DNA from: an uncultured Phascolarctobacterium sp.
GTDB lineage: Bacteria > Bacillota > Negativicutes > Acidaminococcales > Acidaminococcaceae
Assembly (NCBI GenBank): GCA_900547415.1
Contig: URGS01000026.1
Location: 1 to 25,690, forward strand
DNA: 25,690 nucleotides
Direction: 5' to 3'
The position numbers were made by a program, and so were the translations under genes. Positions 14,437 to 21,275 of this stretch are shown here, piece by piece (position 1 is the first letter of the stretch; each line of letters begins with the position of its first letter). The notes beneath the pieces are model-generated. The model was not told the DNA's origin. It saw nothing but the letters and a program-made list of their open reading frames with translations, and did no database searches.

Positions 14437-14465
14437 AGTGTACACTACAGCAGGCTATTAGTCAA
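14437..14465 (-). promoter_or_regulatory. Promoter of the lipoprotein gene, overlapped by a palindrome
   Basis: On the minus strand TTGACT (14460-14465), a 17-nt spacer and TACACT (14437-14442). The -10 lies inside the perfect 12-bp palindrome TAGTGTACACTA (14436-14447), a good candidate for a repressor site. Confidence 0.65.
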
Positions 14466-14515
14466 TTTGAGAAAAGACATATTACTTATTCTTCCTGTTT
14501 TATTTTTCTCAATAA

Positions 14516-14632
14516 CTAATCCCAAAATTTAACTGCGTCAGAGCCAATTGCTTCTTCTCCACGTTCTTTAACATCCTGCATATTAGCTTTAGCAATTTCC
14601 AATGCTTTAACGTATTTCTTATCTTCTTGCAT
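14516..14632 (-). CDS. Small acidic 38-aa protein, unknown
   Basis: This 38-codon frame starts MQEDKKYVKALEIAKANM and ends EAIGSDAVKFWD. It is preceded by AAAGGAGTG at proper distance and by an extended -10 (TGATATAAT, 14692-14700). The composition is rich in Lys, Glu, Asp and Ala and favours an amphipathic helix. It has no signal and no cysteine. I recognise no family; it is long enough for a small regulatory or antitoxin-like peptide but no toxin partner is next to it. The codon pattern looks translated, but this is moderate evidence only. Confidence 0.55.
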   Translation of the reverse strand: MQEDKKYVKALEIAKANMQDVKERGEEAIGSDAVKFWD

Positions 14633-14691
14633 TAGTTTCACTCCTTTTAATATAACCAATAAAGCTTTTAGCATATGCCTTCTTCAAAAAA

Positions 14692-14700
14692 ATTATATCA
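14692..14700 (-). promoter_or_regulatory. Extended -10 for the 38-aa ORF
   Basis: The minus strand reads TGATATAAT, a perfect TGn-TATAAT. It lies about 60 bases before the ATG and back to back with the rightward promoter at 14730-14757. Confidence 0.5.
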
Positions 14701-14729
14701 TCCTCATAAAATAAATTCTGCCATTTATT

Positions 14730-14757
14730 TTGACAAAAGCCTAATCAATGCTATAAT
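14730..14757 (+). promoter_or_regulatory. Consensus promoter for the frameshifted lipoprotein gene
   Basis: Perfect TTGACA (14730-14735), a 16-nt spacer and perfect TATAAT (14752-14757), giving a start near 14764, 30 bases before the ATG. Confidence 0.85.
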
Positions 14758-14793
14758 CAACTTAGCCTATCAAGATAATTACGAGGTGTTCTA

Positions 14794-15323
14794 ATGTTGA
14801 ATAGAATATTCATAGCTTTTGCAGCAGCACTATGCCTTTTTTCTTCCGCCTGCTCAGCACATACATGCTTCTTCAGAGTAACTGAGCCTTTAGCTCCTGA
14901 GGAAATTCAGCGTCAACGGTAGAATACTACGGACGTCATTTACTGGCAGCACACGAGAAAAAGCGTCATGCTGTTAAATCCAATGAATTGGACGACGACG
15001 CTCTATTTTTCGAGGATATTGATTTTACGGAGCATTGTGATATATTTAACTCCAAGCTCCATAATGTTATATGTGTAACCAGATCAGCCCTATATAATAG
15101 ATATTACCATAGGGATTATCCCCCAAGAACTTCGAGCACACAGATTTATATAGTTGATTACATCTATTACAAGGACGAGAATGGTGTTTGGAAGGAATCA
15201 CTTGCTGACCGTAACTTTAAGCCTAGATATTCAAGCAATTCTGAGGATGCTACTCCTGATCAGAAAAAATGTGATGAGCTGGCCAAACAGTTGGGAATTG
15301 ATGGCAAAGGCTGGCGCAAATAA
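14794..15323 (+). pseudogene. Frameshifted small lipoprotein gene
   Basis: The first frame starts with GAGGTG then ATG and encodes a signal peptide (MLNRIFIAFAAALCLFSSAC), probably lipidated at C20. It stops at TAG 14920-14922 after PEEIQRQR. A second frame, open from 14886, continues with VEYYGRHLLAAHEKKRHAVK and leads into DDDALFFEDIDFTEHCD to the end at 15323 (GIDGKGWRK). Joining the two at about 14915-14920 by restoring one base yields a continuous product of about 176 aa. The second frame has no ribosome site or ATG of its own near this point. The promoter is excellent, so the break is recent, a programmed or phase-variable shift, or a sequencing error. Function is unknown; the C-terminal part is rich in Tyr and Asp. 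Confidence 0.7.
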
Positions 15324-15426
15324 TACAAAGTGGTTGAAATAATTATCACTCTTCCATAGTAAGGCAACAGTATTTTCAATATATCCAGAAGAAAGCTACA
15401 GCGTGTAGATTTTACGCAATACAAAT

Positions 15427-15466
15427 AAGGCTAGAATTTGAGAAAACTAACTCAAAATCTAGCCTT
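15427..15466. terminator. Convergent terminator hairpin
   Basis: AAGGCTAGA and TTTGAG pair with CTCAAA and TCTAGCCTT, with one A/A mismatch and an 8-nt loop. T-rich tracts on both sides are weak. It lies between the rightward lipoprotein relic and the leftward purH-type gene and likely ends both. Confidence 0.7.
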
Positions 15467-15523
15467 AATTAGCTTATATTATCAGCCTTGTTACAGCCTC
15501 TTACTTAGCCATTGGCGTTGCTT

Positions 15524-16699
15524 TTAGTGATGGAACAGGCGCAGGCCGGTGAAGGCCATAGCAATGCCGTATTTGTCGCAGGTTTCGATAACATTGTCAT
15601 CACGGATGGAGCCGCCAGCTTGAGCAATGTATTGTACGCCGCTGCGATGAGCACGTTCAATGTTGTCGCCGAAGGGGAAGAATGCGTCACTGCCAAGAGC
15701 AACATCCTTCAGCTCAGCAATCCAAGCCTTCTTCTCTTCACGAGTCAGCGGTTCAGGCCTTTCGGTGAAGAAGTTTTCCCAAACGCCGTCAGCCAGTACG
15801 TCTTCGTAGTCATCGGAGATGTATACGTCGATGGTGTTGTCGCGGTCAGGACGACGAATGCTGTCTTTAAAGGGCAGAGCCAGAACTTTCGGGTTTTGGC
15901 GCAGCCACCAAATATCAGCCTTGCCGCCAGCCAGACGGGTGCAGTGTACGCGGGATTGCTGGCCAGCACCGATACCAATTGCCTGACCGTCTTTAACGTA
16001 GCATACAGAGTTGGATTGAGTATATTTAAGAACGATGAGAGAAATCAGCAAATCACGAACTGCAGACTCAGGGATTTCTTTGTTAACAGTAGGACGGTTA
16101 GCAAAGAGCTCTTCGGTGATTTTAGCGTTGTTACGGTCCTGTTCAAAGGTAATTCCGAAAACATCTTTGGACTCAGACACTTCAGGAACATAATCAGGAT
16201 CAATCTTAATTACATTGTAGGTGCCTTTGCGTTTGGTTTTCAAAATTTCCAATGCTTCGTCAGTGTAGCCAGGAGCAATAACACCGTCAGAAACCTCACG
16301 AGCCAGCATGGTTGCAGTTTCTTTGTCGCAAACATCGGACAGAGCAACAAAATCGCCATATGAACTCATACGGTCAGCACCGCGAGCACGTGCGTAAGCG
16401 TTAGCCAGAGGAGACAGCTCCAGGTCATCTACATAGTATATTTTTTTCAGGGTAGCGCTCATAGGCAGGCCAACAGCAGCACCAGCAGGGCTTACATGCT
16501 TGAAGGATGCAGCAGCAGGAAGACCAGTTGCTTCCTTCAGCTCCTTAACTAATTGCCAGCTGTTGAAAGCGTCCAGGAAATTAATATAGCCAGGGCGACC
16601 ATTAAGAACTTCGATGGGAAGCTCAGCGCCGTTTTTCATATAAATACGAGCCTTTGCCTGATTGGGGTTGCAGCCATACTTCAATGCTAATTCTTTCAC
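15524..16699 (-). CDS. purH: AICAR formyltransferase (stand-alone PurH-type domain)
   Basis: This 391-aa enzyme transfers a formyl group from 10-formyltetrahydrofolate to AICAR in late purine synthesis. It corresponds to the transformylase-only family (about 390 aa, starting KELALKYGCNPNQ and ending AFTGLRLFHH) rather than the two-domain PurH with IMP cyclohydrolase. The active-site region SFKHVSPAGAAVG contains the Lys-His pair used by the family. The start decision: an ATG at 16705 sits only 1 nt from AGGAGG, whereas GTG at 16699 is 7 nt away and matches the family N-terminus, so GTG is chosen. Expression is under a ZTP riboswitch in the leader, fitting because ZTP/ZMP derive from this enzyme's substrate. 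Confidence 0.94.
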   Translation of the reverse strand: MKELALKYGCNPNQAKARIYMKNGAELPIEVLNGRPGYINFLDAFNSWQLVKELKEATGLPAAASFKHVSPAGAAVGLPMSATLKKIYYVDDLELSPLANAYARARGADRMSSYGDFVALSDVCDKETATMLAREVSDGVIAPGYTDEALEILKTKRKGTYNVIKIDPDYVPEVSESKDVFGITFEQDRNNAKITEELFANRPTVNKEIPESAVRDLLISLIVLKYTQSNSVCYVKDGQAIGIGAGQQSRVHCTRLAGGKADIWWLRQNPKVLALPFKDSIRRPDRDNTIDVYISDDYEDVLADGVWENFFTERPEPLTREEKKAWIAELKDVALGSDAFFPFGDNIERAHRSGVQYIAQAGGSIRDDNVIETCDKYGIAMAFTGLRLFHH

Positions 16700-16723
16700 A
16701 ATCATACCTCCTAAAAATAAAAA

Positions 16724-16739
16724 TACCGACACTCCGGTA
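16724..16739 (-). terminator. Riboswitch expression-platform terminator
   Basis: On the minus strand TACCG and CGGTA pair around a 6-nt loop, followed by TTTTTATTTTT and then directly the AGGAGG of purH. An alternative, longer pairing joins GCCGAC in the aptamer to GTCGGT here, so terminator and aptamer pseudoknot can exclude each other. That arrangement predicts an ON switch. Confidence 0.7.
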
Positions 16740-16748
16740 CATAATCAT

Positions 16749-16816
16749 GCCCAGACGGTCGGCGTTACCGGTCATACTCCCCTGTGGTAATCCACTTCCG
16801 TCAGTTATATGACCTA
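16749..16816 (-). promoter_or_regulatory. ZTP (pfl) riboswitch
   Basis: On the minus strand GGTCATA (16814-16808) pairs with TATGACC (16776-16770), enclosing AACTGACGGAAGTGG and ACCACAGGGGAG. The conserved 3' element GCCGACCGTCTGGGC follows, matching the CCGCCUGGGC signature of the ZTP aptamer with a single change. It is located in the leader of a purine gene of the AICAR step, the classical context. ZTP/ZMP accumulate when 10-formyl-folate is short, which should raise purH expression. Confidence 0.88.
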
Positions 16817-16824
16817 CTACTAAA

Positions 16825-16853
16825 ATTATAGAAGCTAGATATATTTTTGTCAA
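16825..16853 (-). promoter_or_regulatory. purH: purH promoter
   Basis: On the minus strand a perfect TTGACA (16848-16853), a 17-nt spacer and a perfect TATAAT (16825-16830). Transcription begins just ahead of the riboswitch. Confidence 0.92.
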
Positions 16854-16875
16854 TAATTTTACAGTGTGTTACAAT
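16847..16875 (+). promoter_or_regulatory. Divergent promoter for the radical SAM gene
   Basis: TTGTCA (16847-16852), a 17-nt spacer and TACAAT (16870-16875). The -35 hexamer is almost the same DNA as the purH -35 on the other strand, so only one polymerase can occupy the site at a time. Confidence 0.7.
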
Positions 16876-16902
16876 AAGAATCAGCAAATAATATTAATAA
16901 AG

Positions 16903-16942
16903 GCTGCTATTAGACTACCTTGCTCTCACTGGCTAAAGCAGC
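16903..16942 (+). promoter_or_regulatory. Leader hairpin upstream of the radical SAM gene
   Basis: GCTGCT and TTAG (with one bulged A) pair with CTAA and AGCAGC, leaving a 19-nt loop. No T-tract follows. It sits in the roughly 90-nt 5' leader, 31 bases before the start codon. Its role is unknown. Confidence 0.5.
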
Positions 16943-16973
16943 TTTACCTATAAAATCTAAAGGAGTGATTATC

Positions 16974-17879
16974 ATGACCTATTGCTATGTTTGCCCCCAC
17001 CGCTGCGGCGTTGACCGTCCAGAAAATATGCATGACACTAACCCTGAGCATTACTTTGGCAGCTGTGGCTGTGGTATGCAGCCCATTGTAGCCCGCGCTG
17101 GCCTGCATATGTGGGAGGAACCAATTATTAGCGGCACCAAGGGCAGCGGTACAGTTTTCTTTTCCGGCTGCAATCTCCACTGCGTTTTCTGCCAGAACTA
17201 TGATATCAGCCACCGTGACGGCTTTGGCAAAGAAATTACCATAGAACGTCTGAAAAAAATATACCAGGAGCTTATTGCCCAAGGCGCCCACAATATTAAT
17301 CTTGTTACTCCTACTCATTTTACTGAAGCTATTATACAAAGTCTGGACACTCCTCTGCCTGTTCCCGTTGTCTACAACACCAGCGGCTTTGAAACCCAGG
17401 ACACACTGCGCCGCCTCAAGGGCAAGGTACAGATTTATCTGCCTGACTTAAAATATTCAGATGACAAGGCTGCTATTAAATACAGCAACGCACCCTCCTA
17501 TTTCCGTATTACTACAGAAGCAATCAAAGAAATGTATAAACAGGTTGGCGATTACAAAATTAATGACGATGGCCTTATGACCAGCGGCGTTGTTATCCGC
17601 CATTTGATTATGCCAGGCATGCTTGAAAATACCAAAGGCGTAATTGATTGGGTTGCCAAAACCTTTAAGCCTGGTCAGGTTATGTTCAGCCTGATGCGTC
17701 AATACGTGCCCTGCGGACGTGCTGCAGAATATCCAGAAATTAACCGCACGGTTACTGATGAGGAGTACGCCCAGCTAGAGGATTATCTCATGAACAGCTC
17801 CATTGAGGACGGCTTTATCCAAGAGGGCGAAGCTGCTTGCAAGGACTTTATTCCCACCTTTGACGGTACCGGAGTATAA
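16974..17879 (+). CDS. PflX-like radical SAM protein (COG1313)
   Basis: This 301-aa radical S-adenosylmethionine protein has the cluster motif CNLHCVFC at C66/C70/C73 and an extra N-terminal cysteine group (YCYVCPHRCGVDR at 3-15, then GSCGCG). This pattern is that of the PflX/COG1313 group, related to pyruvate formate-lyase activase but of unproven function. An upstream TTG frame is open from 16920, but AAAGGAG and ATG at 16974 give the family N-terminus. It diverges from purH with overlapping promoters and ends before an intrinsic terminator. An activase role for a glycyl radical enzyme is only a guess; no such enzyme is in the window. Confidence 0.88.
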   Translation: MTYCYVCPHRCGVDRPENMHDTNPEHYFGSCGCGMQPIVARAGLHMWEEPIISGTKGSGTVFFSGCNLHCVFCQNYDISHRDGFGKEITIERLKKIYQELIAQGAHNINLVTPTHFTEAIIQSLDTPLPVPVVYNTSGFETQDTLRRLKGKVQIYLPDLKYSDDKAAIKYSNAPSYFRITTEAIKEMYKQVGDYKINDDGLMTSGVVIRHLIMPGMLENTKGVIDWVAKTFKPGQVMFSLMRQYVPCGRAAEYPEINRTVTDEEYAQLEDYLMNSSIEDGFIQEGEAACKDFIPTFDGTGV

Positions 17880-17896
17880 TAGAATATTGTTAAACT

Positions 17897-17924
17897 CAGC
17901 CTCTCACTATTGGGAGGCTGTTTT
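17897..17924 (+). terminator. Terminator of the radical SAM gene
   Basis: CAGCCTCT pairs with GGGAGGCTG (8 bp, one G-U pair), followed by TTTTCTT. It lies 18 bases past the stop. Confidence 0.85.
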
Positions 17925-17968
17925 CTTGAACAAAATTCTTAAATTTGTCAAAATATTTACAAATTCAC

Positions 17969-17997
17969 TTGCATTTCACCGTCTTTGCACGTACAAT
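17969..17997 (+). promoter_or_regulatory. uraA: uraA promoter
   Basis: TTGCAT (17969-17974), a 17-nt spacer and TACAAT (17992-17997). The 5' leader is about 40 nt and shows no attenuator, so pyrimidine control of the PyrR type is not visible. Confidence 0.65.
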
Positions 17998-18044
17998 GTT
18001 ATAGATGTAATTTAATCATACAATTAAAGAAACGAGGTATTTAA

Positions 18045-19292
18045 ATGGAACGTAGAGTAATTCACGTTGAAGAACGTCCGCCGCTGCTGCTCAACATTCC
18101 CTTGAGTATTCAGCATTTATTTGCAATGTTTGGTGCTACTGTATTAGTTCCCTTTCTGTTCCAGGTAAGTCCTACCACCTGCCTGTTCATGAACGGTATC
18201 GGTACTCTGCTGTACATCTTCCTGACTAAAGGCAAGATTCCCTCTTATCTGGGCTCCAGCTTTGCCTTCATCTCTCCTGTACTTTTGATTTTATCCACCT
18301 CCAGCTACAGCCACGCACAATCCGGCTTCATTGTTTTCGGTTTGATGTTTATGCTGTTTTCCATTATCATCCATTTTGTAGGAACACGCTGGATTGATGT
18401 TATCTTCCCGCCTGCAGCTATGGGTGCTATCATCGCTGTAATCGGTTTGGAGCTGGCTCCTACTGCAGCTGGTATGGCTGGTCTGACCGGTGACAACATC
18501 AATATGGATAATGTTGCTATTTCCATGTTCACACTGGCTGTTGGTATTATCGGCTCCGTTGCCTTCCGCGGCTTTATGAGCATTATCCCCATTCTCTTTG
18601 GTGTTATCTGCGGCTATATCTTTGCAGCCTTCAAGGGTATGGTAAACTTCCAACCCATTATCGATGCACCTTGGTTCCAGGTTCCCCACTTCTACGCTCC
18701 TACCTTCGATTGGAACGCTATTATTATCATCGCTCCTGCAGCTTTGGTAGTTTTGGCTGAGCATATTGGTCACTTGGTTGTTACAGGCAACATCGTTGAG
18801 CGTGACCTTATTAAAAATCCTGGTCTGTCCCGCTCCCTCTTTGCAGATGGTCTTTCCAACGTAGTTTCCGGATTTGCTGGTGCAACTCCTAACACCACCT
18901 ATGGCGAAAACATTGGCGTTATGGCTATCACCAAGGTATACAGCACCTGGGTTATTGGCGGTGCAGCAGTAATGGCAATTATCCTGTCCTTCTGCGGCAA
19001 GCTGTCCGAGCTGATTCACAGCATTCCCGTTCCTGTAATGGGCGGTATCTGCATCCTGCTCTTCGGCGTAATCGCAACCTCCGGTATCCGCGTTCTGGTC
19101 GACGGCCATGTAGATTACAGCAAGTCCTCCAACCTGGTTATGACCTCTGTAATCATGATTATCGGTCTGTCCGGTGCTAAGCTGAGCTTTGGTGCCTTCA
19201 GCGTACAAGGCATGGTTCTGGCAACTGTTGTTGCAATCATCATGAGCCTGCTCTTCAAGCTGTTTAACTACCTGCATCTGATGAACGAATAA
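18045..19292 (+). CDS. uraA: Uracil permease (NCS2 family)
   Basis: This 415-aa protein has about 14 membrane segments and is very close to E. coli UraA from the first residues (RPPLLLNIPLSIQHLFAMFG and KIPSYLGSSFAFISPV). It imports uracil with protons. The uracil/proton residues are conserved: E239 and H243 in LAEHIGHLVVTG and E288 in TTYGENIGV, which correspond to E241, H245 and E290 of the E. coli protein. The ATG has ACGAGG upstream. It is a single-gene unit with its own promoter and terminator. The purine/pyrimidine theme continues from purH nearby, though on the other strand. Confidence 0.96.
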   Translation: MERRVIHVEERPPLLLNIPLSIQHLFAMFGATVLVPFLFQVSPTTCLFMNGIGTLLYIFLTKGKIPSYLGSSFAFISPVLLILSTSSYSHAQSGFIVFGLMFMLFSIIIHFVGTRWIDVIFPPAAMGAIIAVIGLELAPTAAGMAGLTGDNINMDNVAISMFTLAVGIIGSVAFRGFMSIIPILFGVICGYIFAAFKGMVNFQPIIDAPWFQVPHFYAPTFDWNAIIIIAPAALVVLAEHIGHLVVTGNIVERDLIKNPGLSRSLFADGLSNVVSGFAGATPNTTYGENIGVMAITKVYSTWVIGGAAVMAIILSFCGKLSELIHSIPVPVMGGICILLFGVIATSGIRVLVDGHVDYSKSSNLVMTSVIMIIGLSGAKLSFGAFSVQGMVLATVVAIIMSLLFKLFNYLHLMNE

Positions 19293-19303
19293 TTAAACCA
19301 CAA

Positions 19304-19347
19304 AACTCCGACTACTGGCCACAGCCAATGGTCGGAGTTCTTTTTTT
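19304..19347 (+). terminator. uraA terminator
   Basis: AACTCCGAC pairs with GTCGGAGTT, with an inner TGGC/GCCA stem, followed by C and seven T. It lies 11 bases past the uraA stop. Confidence 0.93.
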
Positions 19348-19499
19348 GCAATAAGTTATATATTCAATACTGCTCGTCCTATTCTATCGTAAAAAACATC
19401 TCTGATTTTATTGATATCTTGCACTGAAAATAATAATCATTAATAGTGACGCTGCTTACTAGTAAGGCATATTGAGCATTAAATAAGATTGCATCGTTA

Positions 19500-19745
19500 T
19501 TACGTATTGGAATAGGCTACCTTACTTGTTACGCCCTTGAGTCTGCCCAAGCGTCCGGATAAAGCACTAATAGCATTTTGCGGTGCATCTACAGCTACGC
19601 AGATAATATTGACCTGCTTTTCGCGATAGGGTATTCCCATACGCCCAATAATATATTCACTATAAGAATGTAAAAGCTTATTTAGTTCTTCAACTGCCTC
19701 TGCTTTACTAACAATTATTGAAATTACAGCAACTCTTGTATCCAT
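19500..19745 (-). CDS. TM1266 family iron-only hydrogenase system regulator
   Basis: This 81-aa ACT/NikR-C-like small protein is of the TM1266 family, recognised by ending patterns SEYIIGRMGIPYREKQVNII and APQNAISALSGRLGRLKGV. Members are often encoded beside the [FeFe]-hydrogenase maturases HydE/F/G and are presumed ligand-binding regulators, but no DNA-binding domain is present. Here no hydrogenase gene lies next to it. GGGAGGG precedes the ATG and an extended -10 (TGATATAAT) lies at 19790-19798. Function beyond family is unproven. Confidence 0.9.
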   Translation of the reverse strand: MDTRVAVISIIVSKAEAVEELNKLLHSYSEYIIGRMGIPYREKQVNIICVAVDAPQNAISALSGRLGRLKGVTSKVAYSNT

Positions 19746-20084
19746 AGTGCCCTCCCTATCTGCATCCAGCTATCTAGCTTATTTTCTTAATTATATCATA
19801 TTAGCATCTGTATAACTATCTTTCTAAAAACAGTCCCCAGTTTAGTACTATGTTATTTAGTCAATGAGTAGCGAAAGCTTATTGTTTGCAATACACGATT
19901 ACAGTCCGAGCTCCTTATACTTTTATCTACCACAAGTTTATATACTATTATTATCTTACTTTTTCGTCCGTCAGTAATTGCTACTAACCAATTCATTTTA
20001 TTACTTTTTCAAAGTTATATTATCAAAACTCTTATACTATGATACAATAGGTATACATTAAAGATTCTATAGGAGGAAAACGAC
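19746..20084. other. Intergenic region with divergent promoters, otherwise empty
   Basis: An extended -10 (minus, 19790-19798) serves the TM1266 gene. A promoter for the exonuclease gene lies at 20020-20048. Between about 19800 and 20010 I see no ORF, strong hairpin or repeat. Confidence 0.6.
20020..20048 (+). promoter_or_regulatory. Promoter of the DEDDh exonuclease gene
   Basis: TTATCA (20020-20025), a 17-nt spacer and TACAAT (20043-20048), 36 bases before the ATG. Confidence 0.6.
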
Positions 20085-20717
20085 ATGGAATTTGTTGCCA
20101 TAGATTTTGAAACAGCCAACGCCAACCGTGCCAGTGCCTGCTCCATTGGTCTTGTCACTGTCAAGGACGGTAAAATTATAGACGAATACTATAGCTTGAT
20201 TAAGCCCAAAATTATGTACTTCAATAAAGAAAATATTGATATCCATGGCATTACACCTGAAATGGTCAAGGATGCTCCTAATTTCGAGCAAATCTGGCCT
20301 GAAATTTTTAAGCGTCTTCAGGGTAAGCAGGTAGTAGCTCATTTTGCAAAATTTGATATGAATGTACTGCGTAATGTTCTGCACGCCTACTATTTGCCTC
20401 TGCCAACCTTTAACTATATCTGTACTTGGGTTTTGTCTAAGAAAGCCTTCCTTGGCTTGGAGCATTATAGTCTGGACTATGTAGCCAGACATATTGGCTT
20501 TAAATTTGAACACCATCATGCTTTAGAAGATGCTCGTGCCTGTGCTGCAATTATGACTGAAGTTATCAACAGAAACCATCCTCAGGACTTTGTGCATATT
20601 GCAGATATGTATGATTTTGAAATGGGACATATGCACCGTAACGGTGTGCATCCCTGCACTATGGAGCGTACTTTCCAGAAAAAGCTTGACATTAAACCGC
20701 TTTTCTTTAGTGAATAA
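20085..20717 (+). CDS. DnaQ-like DEDDh 3'-5' exonuclease
   Basis: This 210-aa protein is a single-domain proofreading-type exonuclease. Catalytic residues are visible: D7 and E9 in AIDFETA, D91 in HFAKFDMNVL, and H144/D149 in HHALEDA. This is the DEDDh set that binds two metal ions. HGITPEMV is the typical second motif region. It differs from the alpha-subunit PolC fusion and is too short for a helicase fusion, so it acts as a free nuclease, possibly in DNA repair or RNA turnover. AGGAGG precedes the ATG. The C-terminal 50 residues contain several His and Cys of no known motif. A small membrane ORF follows 36 nt later. Confidence 0.9.
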   Translation: MEFVAIDFETANANRASACSIGLVTVKDGKIIDEYYSLIKPKIMYFNKENIDIHGITPEMVKDAPNFEQIWPEIFKRLQGKQVVAHFAKFDMNVLRNVLHAYYLPLPTFNYICTWVLSKKAFLGLEHYSLDYVARHIGFKFEHHHALEDARACAAIMTEVINRNHPQDFVHIADMYDFEMGHMHRNGVHPCTMERTFQKKLDIKPLFFSE

Positions 20718-20753
20718 AAAAGCTCCCCAATCTTTATTTTAGGAGTCATCCCC

Positions 20754-20954
20754 ATGCTTAATATATTCTTTGCTCTCTTTCTTTTTGGTATGCTGGTCGT
20801 TTTGTGTGCCAAAGCCTTAATACGTGCTTTAAATAAAAAGCAGCCTTTGCATGCCAAAGAAGCAGCTCTGCTAATAGCCCTCTCCATTGGTTGCCTATTA
20901 GCCCTGAACGCTGGCGTTAGCTCAGTCTTTCATACTCAACTAGTATTTTTCTAA
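20754..20954 (+). CDS. Small two-helix membrane protein, unknown
   Basis: This 66-aa hydrophobic protein has two membrane helices (about 3-23 and 38-58) joined by a basic loop (RALNKKQPLHAKE). AGGAG lies 8 nt before the ATG, directly after the exonuclease stop, suggesting co-transcription. I recognise no family. The frame is intact and uses ordinary codons, but it remains a hypothetical protein. Confidence 0.6.
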   Translation: MLNIFFALFLFGMLVVLCAKALIRALNKKQPLHAKEAALLIALSIGCLLALNAGVSSVFHTQLVFF

Positions 20955-20974
20955 AGCTAACCTTCCAAGGAATT

Positions 20975-21100
20975 GCTTAAATTCAGTGAGATGTGGTTTT
21001 TACAGCCTCTCAGCCAGCTACGCTGACAGCGGGCCCATACCACAGGACCAATTCACCTTATCCCCTTATAAAGTATTTTAAAAATGTAATCTGAATTGGC
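20975..21100 (+). ncRNA. Candidate structured RNA of unknown class
   Basis: Several nested pairings form a rod. GCTTAAATTCAG (20975-20986) pairs with CTGAATTGGC (21091-21100), with one bulge and two G-U pairs. Inside it TGTGGT (20992-20997) pairs with ACCACA (21039-21044), and TCAGC (21010-21014) pairs with GCTGA (21022-21026). An alternative stem joins GAATTG near 20970 to CAATTC near 21050. There is no open frame in this stretch and an intrinsic terminator follows at 21160. It does not match tmRNA, RNase P, SRP RNA or a riboswitch I can name. It could be a small RNA, a 3' UTR element of the preceding operon, or a 6S-like rod; I cannot decide. Confidence 0.4.
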
Positions 21101-21159
21101 TATATGTCTAGAAAGGACATCTGACCTAAACACAAAATTTGACTATAAAATTAACTTGT

Positions 21160-21188
21160 CCGAAGGCAATTTGTCTTCGGATTTTTCT
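21160..21188 (+). terminator. Terminator behind the structured region
   Basis: CCGAAG pairs with CTTCGG (flanked by GTC/GAT pairing), followed by TTTTTCTTTT. It ends a rightward transcript from the exonuclease operon or from an RNA gene. Confidence 0.88.
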
Positions 21189-21202
21189 TTTACCAAAAAA
21201 TA

Positions 21203-21224
21203 ACCGACAGCCGCAGCTGCCGGT
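21203..21224 (-). terminator. Terminator of the aldehyde dehydrogenase gene
   Basis: On the minus strand ACCGGCAGC pairs fully with GCTGTCGGT using one G-U pair, with a 4-nt loop, followed by TATTTTTTGG. It lies 52 bases past the stop. Confidence 0.85.
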
Positions 21225-21275
21225 AAAATCAACGCATTATACAGGATTTATTAAAAATGGAGTTTAAGAATAAGC

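Noticed and set aside
14988..15323. Independent 111-aa gene
   Set aside because: It begins with TTG without a ribosome site, and the same frame is open upstream to 14886, so it is the 3' part of the frameshifted lipoprotein.
15512..16363. Long + strand frame opposite purH
   Set aside because: It mirrors the conserved enzyme on the other strand and shows no domain or ribosome site.
18291..19277. Long frame antisense to uraA
   Set aside because: It is fully inside the strongly conserved uraA gene; its length results from the codon composition of uraA, and it lacks a promoter or family match.
20955..21188. Cobalamin riboswitch or T-box leader
   Set aside because: The key conserved blocks of either class are missing on both strands, and no gene follows in the right orientation.
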